5,145 bases of DNA, taken from NCBI GenBank assembly GCA_946407175.1, contig CAMJNB010000133.1:1-5145 (forward strand), in the 5' to 3' direction. The notes under the pieces were generated by a model, which had not been told where the DNA came from, ran no database searches, and saw only the letters and a program-made list of their open reading frames with translations. Numbering within the stretch: the first letter of the stretch is position 1; every line of letters starts with the position of its first letter. This DNA comes from an uncultured Selenomonadales bacterium (GTDB taxonomy: Bacteria; Bacillota_C; Negativicutes; Selenomonadales; Selenomonadaceae). Below, one piece after another: positions 1-5,083 of the stretch. Position numbers and translations under genes: made by a program.

Positions 1-50
1 TGTCCTTTCGCCGTGCAGCTTTTAATTCATCTCGGTTTATAATAAAATTA

Positions 51-81
51 TAAAAAAACGTAATAAACCTAAAAAAACGTA
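51..81. repeat. 12-bp direct repeat, 19-bp spacing
   Basis: TAAAAAAACGTA occurs perfectly at 51-62 and again at 70-81, start to start 19 bp apart. It lies in AT-rich noncoding DNA about 250 bp before the first gene. It could be a pair of regulator sites or slippage-derived sequence; nothing here decides between them. Confidence 0.5.
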
Positions 82-238
82 GTGAATGACATGGAATTTA
101 TTTGCAGACATTGAAAACTACAAATGCGGCGGCTCAAGTATTTCAATTCATCGGTATGCCGTAAACGCGAATCATTTTGGCGCAAGGCGCGGCGTACGTT
201 GCCGGTAAGCCAAAAAGTAACGGCGATTTAAAATTCGC

Positions 239-267
239 TTTACAACGCGAAAAATTTTTTCTAAAAT
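239..267 (+). promoter_or_regulatory. Predicted sigma-A-type promoter of the heptose kinase operon
   Basis: A -35 box TTTACA (239-244, five of six consensus bases) is followed after exactly 17 bp by a -10 box TAAAAT (262-267, five of six). Transcription would begin near 274 and give a leader of about 50 nt that includes the heptamer repeat at 287-307 and the GGAGG site. It is the best-spaced promoter upstream of 324. AT-rich DNA makes chance matches common, so this is a prediction. Confidence 0.55.
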
Positions 268-286
268 AAATTTCAAAAAACTGCTG

Positions 287-307
287 TAAGCTCTAAGCTC
301 TAAGCTA
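287..307 (+). repeat. Short heptamer tandem repeat (TAAGCTC x3) in the kinase leader
   Basis: Three consecutive 7-bp units lie at 287-293, 294-300 and 301-307. The first two are TAAGCTC and the third is TAAGCTA. The array ends 4 nt before the GGAGG ribosome site of the next gene. It resembles the longer heptamer arrays at 2268-2370 and 3683-3765, sharing period 7 and an AGCT core, and so looks like a member of the same repeat family. Confidence 0.75.
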
Positions 308-311
308 ATAT

Positions 312-316
312 GGAGG
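312..316 (+). promoter_or_regulatory. Ribosome binding site fixing the TTG start of the heptose kinase
   Basis: GGAGG lies 7 nt before the TTG at 324-326. No ATG in the same frame has a comparable site, so this signal selects the TTG start. Confidence 0.8.
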
Positions 317-323
317 ACAGATT

Positions 324-1304
324 TTGAATAACGAATTAAAAAATTTTATATCGAACGATATAAGCGCTTGTAAAGTTTTGGTAGTCGGCGACGTAATGTT
401 GGACAAATATTATTTCGGTGAAGTGACGCGCATTTCGCCGGAAGCGCCGGTACCTATAAATCACGTGACGAAGGTGAAAGAGACATTGGGCGGCGCGGCT
501 AACGTTGCACATAATTTAGCGCTACTCGGCTGTAAAACTTCGCTGATATCTCAAATAGGCAAAGAAAATCACGGCGACGTTTTTTTACATAAGTTGAGTA
601 ATTGCTGCGTTGACGGCTCAAAAATTCTGCGCGCAGATAAACCTACAACTACAAAAATTCGCGTCATAAGCGGTCATCAGCAAATGCTACGGCTTGACTT
701 TGAGGATACGGCGGAAATTGACGGCGACGACGCCAAAATTTTTTTACGCAACGTCCTTGAAGAAATTGAAAAGGTTGACGCGGTGATAATTTCAGATTAC
801 GGCAAGGGCATTTGCACGGACGAAGTTTGCAGTAAAATCATTCGACATTGTCGACGCACTAAAAAAATCGTCACCGTAGATCCGAAAGGCGACGATTGGT
901 CAAAGTATCACGACGCAAATTTTATCACGCCGAATTTGAAAGAGTTAAACGCGGTTTTGCCGAAAAAAATTTCCAACGTCGATGAGGAAGTTGAAAAATC
1001 TGCGCGGCGTGTTATCGACGAATTTAATTTGGACGGGCTGGTAGTGACACGTTCGGCAGAAGGTTTGACGCTGGTGCAGGGTGAAAAAGTTTCACACATA
1101 CGCGCCCACGCTCAAGAAGTCTTCGACGTTTCCGGCGCCGGTGACACGGTAATTGCGGTGTTCACATTGGCGCTTGCAGGTGGTATCGATTCAGCTGAGG
1201 CGGCGTACCTTGCCAACGTTGCGGCGGGCGTGGTTGTTGCGAAAGTCGGCACCTACGCGGTAAGCAACGATGAACTTTTAACGGCGCTAAATAATTTCAG
1301 ATGA
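324..1304 (+). CDS. rfaE1: D-glycero-beta-D-manno-heptose-7-phosphate kinase (RfaE1/HldA, kinase domain only)
   Basis: This cytoplasmic PfkB/ribokinase-family enzyme phosphorylates C1 of D-glycero-beta-D-manno-heptose 7-phosphate using ATP, a step in making ADP-heptose for the LPS inner core. Visible motifs are the N-terminal GDVMLDKYYFGEVTRISPEAP block (residues 22-42), typical of this subfamily rather than sugar kinases in general; the GGAAN substrate-binding turn (56-60); TTTKIR (108-113); and the PfkB signature DVSGAGDT (268-275), with D274 as expected catalytic base. At 326 residues it covers only the kinase half of the bifunctional HldE (about 477 residues in E. coli). A separate adenylyltransferase (RfaE2/HldC) is therefore expected elsewhere. 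The TTG start is chosen for the GGAGG 7 nt upstream. Its stop overlaps the next start as ATGA, so the two genes are translationally coupled. Confidence 0.93.
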   Translation: MNNELKNFISNDISACKVLVVGDVMLDKYYFGEVTRISPEAPVPINHVTKVKETLGGAANVAHNLALLGCKTSLISQIGKENHGDVFLHKLSNCCVDGSKILRADKPTTTKIRVISGHQQMLRLDFEDTAEIDGDDAKIFLRNVLEEIEKVDAVIISDYGKGICTDEVCSKIIRHCRRTKKIVTVDPKGDDWSKYHDANFITPNLKELNAVLPKKISNVDEEVEKSARRVIDEFNLDGLVVTRSAEGLTLVQGEKVSHIRAHAQEVFDVSGAGDTVIAVFTLALAGGIDSAEAAYLANVAAGVVVAKVGTYAVSNDELLTALNNFR

Positions 1305-2272
1305 GAGTTTTTAAAATAATTTTATTTTCCGCACTTGCCGTAGCGGGATTTTTTTTCAGCTTAACAAACGGCTCAGTCGAAATTAGCGCTGGTGAAGTCT
1401 TTACAAATTTTTTCGGCGAAAGTGCATTGGACGAAACGCGACGCCAAATTTTAGAAAATATCCGTCTGCCGCGAACAATAGCCGCAATGTTAGTCGGCGT
1501 CAACTTAGCATTGTCCGGCGCGATACTGCAAGCGGTTATGAAAAATCCTTTGGCTGACCCGCACATAATCGGAATATCGTCCGGCGCGGGACTTTTCGGC
1601 ATTTTCGTACTGCTGATATTCGACGACGCGGGAGCATTTATGACACCTGCCGCATTTATAGGCGCGATGCTTGCCGCAGTTTTAATTTACATTTTGGCGT
1701 GGAAAGACGGCATTAAACCGATACGAATAATTTTAGCCGGCGTGGCAGTCAGCGCATTTTTAGGCGCGGGAATTTCGGCGCTTTTAATCTTTCACAGTGA
1801 AAAAGTTCACGGCGCCTTGATGTGGATGGTAGGCGGCTTTTCTGCGCGGTCATGGACGCATGTACAGCTTTTGTATCCCTACACGATAATCGGCACGGTT
1901 TTGACAATTTTATCTGCGCGGCATTTAAACGTGTTGCAACTCGGTGACGAAGTGGCGAAAGGCTTAGGCTTGCGCGTACATTTGACGCGGACGTTTTTAA
2001 CGGCATTGGCGGCACTTTTGGCGGCGTCGGCTGTCTGTGTTGCGGGACTTTTAGGTTTTGTCGGACTTATCATTCCTCATACGGCAAGACTTTTAATCGG
2101 CTCGGACTACAGATTTTTACTTCCGGCAACGGCATTTTTAGGCGCGGCGGTTATAATTTTCAGTGACACTTTCGCACGAATCATTTTTGCACCGATTGAA
2201 TTACCGGTCGGAATTTTAATGGCGGCACTTGGAGCACCGTTCTTTTTATATTTGTTACGCCGTGAGATTTAG
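1301..2272 (+). CDS. FecCD/BtuC-family ABC transporter permease (iron-siderophore, haem or cobalamin import)
   Basis: This is the inner-membrane permease of a type II ABC importer for iron-siderophore, haem or vitamin B12. It normally works as a homodimer or heterodimer with an ATPase and a binding protein. Hydrophobic segments run through most of its 323 residues, starting at residues 4-20. Family landmarks are RLPR (55-58), a GAILQ...NPLADP...GISSGAG block (73-97), WMVGGF (175-180), LGDEVAKGLGL (214-224, near the ATPase-coupling region), GFVGLIIPHTAR (252-263) and ELPVGILMA (300-308). Length is normal for the family (about 320-350). There is no clear Shine-Dalgarno before the ATG, so translation probably depends on the ATGA overlap with the kinase gene. 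The ATPase and binding-protein genes are not downstream. The substrate cannot be read from the permease alone. The TAG stop falls inside the heptamer repeat at 2268-2370. Confidence 0.92.
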   Translation: MRVFKIILFSALAVAGFFFSLTNGSVEISAGEVFTNFFGESALDETRRQILENIRLPRTIAAMLVGVNLALSGAILQAVMKNPLADPHIIGISSGAGLFGIFVLLIFDDAGAFMTPAAFIGAMLAAVLIYILAWKDGIKPIRIILAGVAVSAFLGAGISALLIFHSEKVHGALMWMVGGFSARSWTHVQLLYPYTIIGTVLTILSARHLNVLQLGDEVAKGLGLRVHLTRTFLTALAALLAASAVCVAGLLGFVGLIIPHTARLLIGSDYRFLLPATAFLGAAVIIFSDTFARIIFAPIELPVGILMAALGAPFFLYLLRREI

Positions 2273-2370
2273 AGATTAGCCGGTAGCTATTGTCTGTTAG
2301 ATGTTAAATAAGCTGTTAGCTGTTAAATATTTGCTACCTGCTTAAAGGCTAACCACTAATCGCTAACAGC
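2268..2370. repeat. Degenerate heptamer array with an internal inversion, between convergent genes
   Basis: From 2268 the + strand reads as 7-bp units fitting NNTAGNN or NTTANNT, among them ATTAGCC, GGTAGCT, GTTAGAT, GTTAGCT and GTTAAAT, in phase to about 2328 apart from one 5-bp unit at 2310-2314. From 2370 the minus strand shows the same kind of units (GTTAGCG, ATTAGTG, GTTAGCC) running left to about 2348. The region is thus two arrays facing each other. The left end supplies the TAG stop of the permease gene (2270-2272). The right end encodes the last residues and TAG stop of fliI (2351-2349). The units are imperfect, so the outer limits are approximate. Confidence 0.65.
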
Positions 2371-2375
2371 TTTTT
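2310..2375 (+). terminator. Possible intrinsic terminator for the kinase-permease operon
   Basis: An 11-bp perfect inverted repeat pairs 2310-2320 with 2362-2372 (core AGCTGTTAGC and GCTAACAGCT) and runs into TTTTT at 2371-2375 on the + strand. The loop is long at 41 nt, and shorter pairings inside the repeat compete, such as GTTAGC 2315-2320 with GCTAAC 2348-2353. The stem is formed by the heptamer arrays and overlaps the 3' end of the convergent fliI gene. It is plausible but weaker than a classical terminator. Confidence 0.4.
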
Positions 2376-3665
2376 AATCGTCGTTTCATACTCGTCCACT
2401 TCATAAATGCCTTGACACAAAAAGGCGTTAATCGCGTCAATCTTCTGTATCGCGGCGTCAATGCGCTTACTTGACCCCTTGACATAGGCGCCGATGTGAA
2501 TCAAGTCCTCCGCGTCTTTATAAACCGCCATAAGCGCACGCATATTCTGTGCGGCGGCAAGATGTTCCTTGCTTACGACTTCATTCATAACACGGCTGAC
2601 GCTTGCCAGTACGTCTATAGCGGGGAAGTGATTCTGCGCGGCTATGGCACGACTTAAAACAATGTGACCGTCAAGAATCGAGCGTACAGCGTCGGCAATG
2701 GGTTCATTCATATCGTCGCCGTCAACCAGCACGGTGTAAATGCCGGTTATGGAGCCTTTGTCACTTGTACCGGCACGTTCAAGAAGACGCGGCAGTAATG
2801 CGAAGACAGACGGCGTGTAACCTCTCGTAGCAGGCGGCTCACCGATTGTCAATCCAACTTCACGCTGTGCCATTGCAAAACGCGTAACCGAATCCATCAT
2901 AAAAATTACTTTATGCCCTTTGTCACGAAAATACTCGGCAATGGCGGTGGCAGTCATAGCTCCTTTAATTCTGACAAGCGCCGGTTGATCTGACGTTGCA
3001 ACAACTACGACAGCACGCTTTAAACCTTCCTCGCCTAAGTCACGTTCAATAAAGTCACGAACCTCACGCCCGCGTTCGCCGATTAACGCAATGACGCTGA
3101 TATCGGCTTCGGTGTTTCGCGCTATCATTGAAAGCAGTGTGGACTTGCCGACGCCGGAACCTGCCATAATGCCGATACGTTGACCGTCGCCCATAGTTAT
3201 CAAGCCGTCAATCGCGCGTACGCCTACGTAAAGAGATTCGCTGATTCTCGGTCGCGTTAAAGGCGGCGGCGGCGGTGCTTGCAGGGGATATTCTTCCTTC
3301 GTCATAAGCGGTCCCTTGCCGTCCATTGGATTTCCTAAGCCGTCAAGCACTCTGCCTAAGAGTTCGTCGCCTACTTTTACACGTAACGTTTTCTGCGCGG
3401 CAACAACTTCACAGCCGGGACCTACGCCGCTCATTTCGCCTACCGGCATTAACATAACAAAACCTTGACGAAAACCGACTACTTCCGCAGGTATTGGCGG
3501 CTCGCCTTTTTTTTTCGGATAAATGTAGCAAAGTTCGCCCACGCTTACCGTCGGACCCTGCGTCTCGATAACTAAGCCTACAATTTGCGTGACTTTGCCG
3601 GTAAGTCTAATCGTCTTGCATTCTTCTATTGCGTCAATGTATTTCTGCAGATTTATATCAATCAA
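2349..3665 (-). CDS. fliI: Flagellar type III export ATPase FliI
   Basis: FliI is the cytoplasmic hexameric ATPase at the base of the flagellar export apparatus, where with FliH and FliJ it helps deliver rod, hook and filament subunits. It is related to F1 beta and to YscN. Seen here are an N-terminal beta-barrel region (about 15-95), Walker A AGSGVGKST (168-176), catalytic GERGREV (196-202, E197), Walker B ending in D258 (FMMDSVTRF), the FliI-type block GEPPATRGYTPSVF (275-288), GSITGIYTVLVDGDDMNEPIADAVRSI (304-330) and the ATPase signature PAIDVLASVS (348-357). The 438 residues are the usual length. The TTG start at 3665-3663 is chosen because AAGGAGG stands 8 nt upstream. An ATG directly against the AAGGAGG hits TGA after three codons. 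FliH and FliJ are not adjacent, which is unusual. The C-terminal KKLLAISG and the TAG stop are written in heptamer-repeat DNA. Confidence 0.95.
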   Translation of the reverse strand: MIDINLQKYIDAIEECKTIRLTGKVTQIVGLVIETQGPTVSVGELCYIYPKKKGEPPIPAEVVGFRQGFVMLMPVGEMSGVGPGCEVVAAQKTLRVKVGDELLGRVLDGLGNPMDGKGPLMTKEEYPLQAPPPPPLTRPRISESLYVGVRAIDGLITMGDGQRIGIMAGSGVGKSTLLSMIARNTEADISVIALIGERGREVRDFIERDLGEEGLKRAVVVVATSDQPALVRIKGAMTATAIAEYFRDKGHKVIFMMDSVTRFAMAQREVGLTIGEPPATRGYTPSVFALLPRLLERAGTSDKGSITGIYTVLVDGDDMNEPIADAVRSILDGHIVLSRAIAAQNHFPAIDVLASVSRVMNEVVSKEHLAAAQNMRALMAVYKDAEDLIHIGAYVKGSSKRIDAAIQKIDAINAFLCQGIYEVDEYETTIKKLLAISG

Positions 3666-3673
3666 AATTGCAT

Positions 3674-3680
3674 CCTCCTT
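3674..3680 (-). promoter_or_regulatory. Ribosome binding site fixing the TTG start of fliI
   Basis: AAGGAGG on the minus strand is 8 nt from the TTG at 3665-3663. An ATG at 3673-3671 touches the site with no spacer and opens only a three-codon frame (Met-Gln-Phe, stop). That stop TGA overlaps the TTG. The spacing supports TTG as the real start. Confidence 0.8.
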
Positions 3681-3682
3681 CC

Positions 3683-3765
3683 GGTAGCGGGTAGCGATTA
3701 GTTTTTAGATTTTAGCTGTCAGCTATTAGCTTTTAGCCGGTAGCTGTAGGTTTTAGCTTTTAGCT
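3683..3765. repeat. 83-bp phased heptamer array (consensus NNTAGCT, 12 units) upstream of fliI
   Basis: Read on the + strand, nine units of exactly 7 bp run from 3683 to 3745, then one 6-bp unit (3746-3751), then two more 7-bp units (3752-3758 and 3759-3765). In every full unit the fourth and fifth bases are AG. The third is T in all but one unit, and most end in CT. The last two units are identical (TTTAGCT). The array fills most of the gap between the 179-residue gene and fliI and ends 2 nt before the fliI ribosome site. In the fliI direction it reads as AGCTAAA-type units, so any fliI leader RNA from this gap would consist largely of the repeat. I see no clear -10/-35 pair within it. Confidence 0.8.
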
Positions 3766-3781
3766 TGCGGATTTAATTAAA

Positions 3782-4321
3782 TTAAACGGCGGCGAAAAAT
3801 CCCATATGAATAGTATTTTCTTCAACAAGCGCGGTGACAAAAATATATCGTTGCGTCTCTTCGCACCAATGAAAAATTAAATCGTCATCATTTTGAATCA
3901 TAGCATTCACGGCTTGAATTTCGGCAACGTTCAAACCGGCGTTACGCAAAATTATCACCAATACGCCGCCGGAAGAATTTACAGAGTCGGGATTGTTCAA
4001 ATCTGCCGAAGTTACAATTTTTGAAATGCAGTTATCCTTATCAACGGCAAAAATCATTTCAGCTTTTGCCGCACCAAAAAATATTTTGTACAGCTTGCAA
4101 TCATCTTCTTTACCGCAGTATTCCGGCTTGTCGATAAATTCAACATCGAAAGGATACGTGTCGCCTTCGTCGTCGGCAACGTGAATAATTGCGTTATGGC
4201 GCTTTATGAAAAGTTCCAAATCAAACGGCGCGACCGGTACGGGATTTTTCGCTTTGCAAACTTTTTCATAAGGCTTAAGGTCAAATAAATTCGCAGGAAT
4301 AATTTTTTTAGCGTCAGACAT
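3782..4321 (-). CDS. Unrecognised acidic cytosolic protein, 179 residues
   Basis: I do not recognise this family. The ATG at 4321-4319 has GGAGGG 8 nt upstream (4335-4330), a strong site lying inside the last codons of the PIN toxin gene. The gap to the toxin stop is only 3 nt, so the two genes are probably translated from one transcript. The product is acidic, with no signal peptide and no long hydrophobic segment. It has a hydrophilic N-terminal third, five scattered cysteines (22, 69, 75, 98, 153), a SSGGVLVIILRNAGL stretch (116-130) and an alternating hydrophobic C-terminus ending FFAAV. The C69-x5-C75 pair is suggestive but not a known metal site. Being downstream of a toxin-antitoxin pair suggests an accessory or cargo gene. 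Its function is open. It stops at TAA 3784-3782, 17 nt before the heptamer array in the direction of fliI. Confidence 0.8.
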   Translation of the reverse strand: MSDAKKIIPANLFDLKPYEKVCKAKNPVPVAPFDLELFIKRHNAIIHVADDEGDTYPFDVEFIDKPEYCGKEDDCKLYKIFFGAAKAEMIFAVDKDNCISKIVTSADLNNPDSVNSSGGVLVIILRNAGLNVAEIQAVNAMIQNDDDLIFHWCEETQRYIFVTALVEENTIHMGFFAAV

Positions 4322-4324
4322 TTT

Positions 4325-4729
4325 TCATTCCCTCCAATTCACAAAATTTAATCCTTCGACGCGCTGAAAATGCCGCGTGTTAGCCGTAACCAAAGTACAA
4401 TCGTTGACGATAGAAATTGCCGCGATATAGATATCGTTATCTTCAATAAGTTTGCCTTTGTGAAGTTGGACGTAAATTTCAACAGCTTTTTCGGCGGCTT
4501 TTTCATCAAATGAAGGGTGCTTTGTATTTTCATAGAGACTATTAAAAGCTTCAATCTTATCTTTAGATGTTTCAGCGCGAAAACCGCGTACCACTTCGTA
4601 GTAAACTACCGTGCAAATATAAATGTTGTCTTTATCTTCGTCTTTAATTTCAGTTAAATGACGTATAGCCGCAGGTTGTCCACGCAAAACGTCGATAATG
4701 AAACTTGAATCTAAGGAATACTTAGCCAT
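4325..4729 (-). CDS. vapC: VapC-type PIN-domain ribonuclease toxin
   Basis: This 134-residue single-domain PIN protein fits VapC toxins, metal-dependent endoribonucleases that cut specific RNAs, often tRNA or rRNA, when their antitoxin is lost. Expected acidic residues are visible: D7 in YSLDSSFIIDVLRG (4-17), E45 in VVYYEVVRG (41-49) and D99 with neighbouring D97 in LIEDNDIYIAA (94-104). N117 in LVTANTRHF (113-121) completes the C-terminal PIN motif. The reading frame stays open upstream to 4828, but that stretch lies within the antitoxin gene and is rich in Arg and Lys. The ATG at 4729-4727 gives the normal PIN start and has AAAGG about 9 nt upstream. It overlaps the preceding gene by 8 nt, the tight coupling usual in toxin-antitoxin pairs. 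No active-site residue appears to be missing. Confidence 0.88.
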   Translation of the reverse strand: MAKYSLDSSFIIDVLRGQPAAIRHLTEIKDEDKDNIYICTVVYYEVVRGFRAETSKDKIEAFNSLYENTKHPSFDEKAAEKAVEIYVQLHKGKLIEDNDIYIAAISIVNDCTLVTANTRHFQRVEGLNFVNWRE

Positions 4730-4964
4730 AAAGCGCCGCCTTTCTTGCTTCTTCTTCCGCCTGATAGCGTCCAAGTGCCTCTTTCTCATCGTCGTCAAGC
4801 AAATTTGCCATTGCCAGAATAGCATCACGTGCGCTCATTTTGGGCTTGTCGAACGTAACCTTACCGTTACCGTCGTCTTTCGGCTTTGCTATGCCGACTT
4901 TCAGCGCGTCAATGTCCGCCTGCATTTTTTCAAGCATTGCCAAAATTTTTTCTTCGTTCGACAT
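4722..4964 (-). CDS. Small antitoxin-like protein paired with the PIN toxin
   Basis: The 80-residue product is identified as the probable antitoxin from context: it comes just before the PIN toxin, overlaps it by 8 nt and is the first gene after the promoter. The ATG at 4964-4962 has GAGGAGG 8 nt upstream. The N-terminal 25 residues (EEKILAMLEKMQADIDALK) look like a short amphipathic helix or coiled coil. The middle is charged and probably flexible (KPKDDGNGK, 27-35). The C-terminal half (MSARDAILAMANLLDDDEKEALGRYQ..., 43 onward) looks helical and acidic, as expected of a segment that wraps a toxin. I see no ribbon-helix-helix, AbrB/SpoVT or Phd-type DNA-binding domain, so it is not a standard VapB. 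A non-antitoxin role is possible. That the gene is real is well supported; its role is inferred. Confidence 0.72.
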   Translation of the reverse strand: MSNEEKILAMLEKMQADIDALKVGIAKPKDDGNGKVTFDKPKMSARDAILAMANLLDDDEKEALGRYQAEEEARKAALYG

Positions 4965-4993
4965 AAAAATTTCCTCCTCAAAACTTTTTGTAA

Positions 4994-5023
4994 ATTATAT
5001 TGCAAGGCTTGTGACTTTTGCAA
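4994..5023 (-). promoter_or_regulatory. Predicted promoter of the toxin-antitoxin operon
   Basis: On the minus strand TTGCAA (-35, 5023-5018) is followed after 18 bp by a perfect TATAAT (-10, 4999-4994). Transcription would begin near 4987, leaving a leader of about 22 nt with the GAGGAGG site. It sits directly after the T-run of the terminator at 5025-5055, which insulates it from transcription arriving from the right. Confidence 0.65.
5000..5023. promoter_or_regulatory. Possible operator: paired TTGCAA palindromes
   Basis: TTGCAA occurs at 5000-5005 and 5018-5023, each self-complementary, 18 bp apart start to start. One copy is the -35 box and the other touches the -10 box. Many toxin-antitoxin operons repress themselves at such sites, but the antitoxin here shows no recognisable DNA-binding domain. 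The assignment is tentative. Confidence 0.25.
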
Positions 5024-5024
5024 C

Positions 5025-5055
5025 AAAAAATCCCGCCGCTGATTTTACGGCGGGA
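5025..5055 (-). terminator. Intrinsic terminator upstream of the toxin-antitoxin promoter
   Basis: TCCCGCCG (5031-5038) and CGGCGGGA (5048-5055) form a perfect 8-bp GC-rich stem with a 9-nt loop. On the minus strand the stem is followed at once by TTTTTT (5030-5025), a textbook terminator for a gene arriving from the right. On the + strand a T-run also follows after five A (5055-5066), so it may work in both directions. Confidence 0.8.
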
Positions 5056-5083
5056 AAAATTTTTTCCGAAGTTATTTTCAAGT

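Larger units (their letters stand above)
1..323. other. Intergenic region with no convincing gene
   Basis: I see no supportable gene here. The first ~50 bases could be the tail of an upstream + strand gene: two frames stay open from the window edge to TAA at 40-42 and at 51-53, and I cannot choose between them. Short open frames at 86-208 (+, 40 codons), 124-231 (+, 35 codons) and one on the minus strand across the same stretch lack ribosome sites and overlap each other, so they are probably chance. TTTTGGC at 175-181 and GCCAAAA at 209-215 form a 7-bp inverted repeat around a GC-rich core, so the transcript could fold. The right part carries the promoter, repeat and ribosome site of the heptose kinase gene, listed separately. 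Confidence 0.6.

Noticed and set aside
86..231. Short + strand frames of 40 codons (86-208) and 35 codons (124-231)
   Set aside because: There is no ribosome site before either, they overlap each other in different frames, a minus-strand frame is also open, and no family is recognisable.
231..260. TTCGC/GCGAA hairpin followed by A and T runs as a terminator
   Set aside because: The stem is only 5 bp and the T-run is separated by three A; it also overlaps the proposed kinase promoter.
1297..2073. Minus-strand open frames across the permease gene (1297-1602, 1749-2015, 1879-2073)
   Set aside because: They are antisense shadows of a clear FecCD-family gene and show no family motifs of their own.
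3662..3673. ATG touching the AAGGAGG as start of fliI
   Set aside because: It has no spacer to the ribosome site and meets TGA after three codons; the TTG at 3665 is in frame with FliI and properly spaced.
3683..3765. Heptamer array as a CRISPR array
   Set aside because: The units are 7 bp with no spacers and no cas genes are present; it is a simple tandem repeat.
4730..4828. Upstream extension of the PIN toxin by 33 residues
   Set aside because: It lies within the antitoxin gene in another frame, is rich in Arg and Lys, and the PIN domain starts normally at MAKYSLDSS after 4729.
4698..5042. + strand open frame of 114 codons
   Set aside because: It is antisense to the antitoxin gene and the start of the toxin gene, runs across the operon promoter into the terminator stem, and has a Cys/Phe-rich composition typical of a shadow frame.
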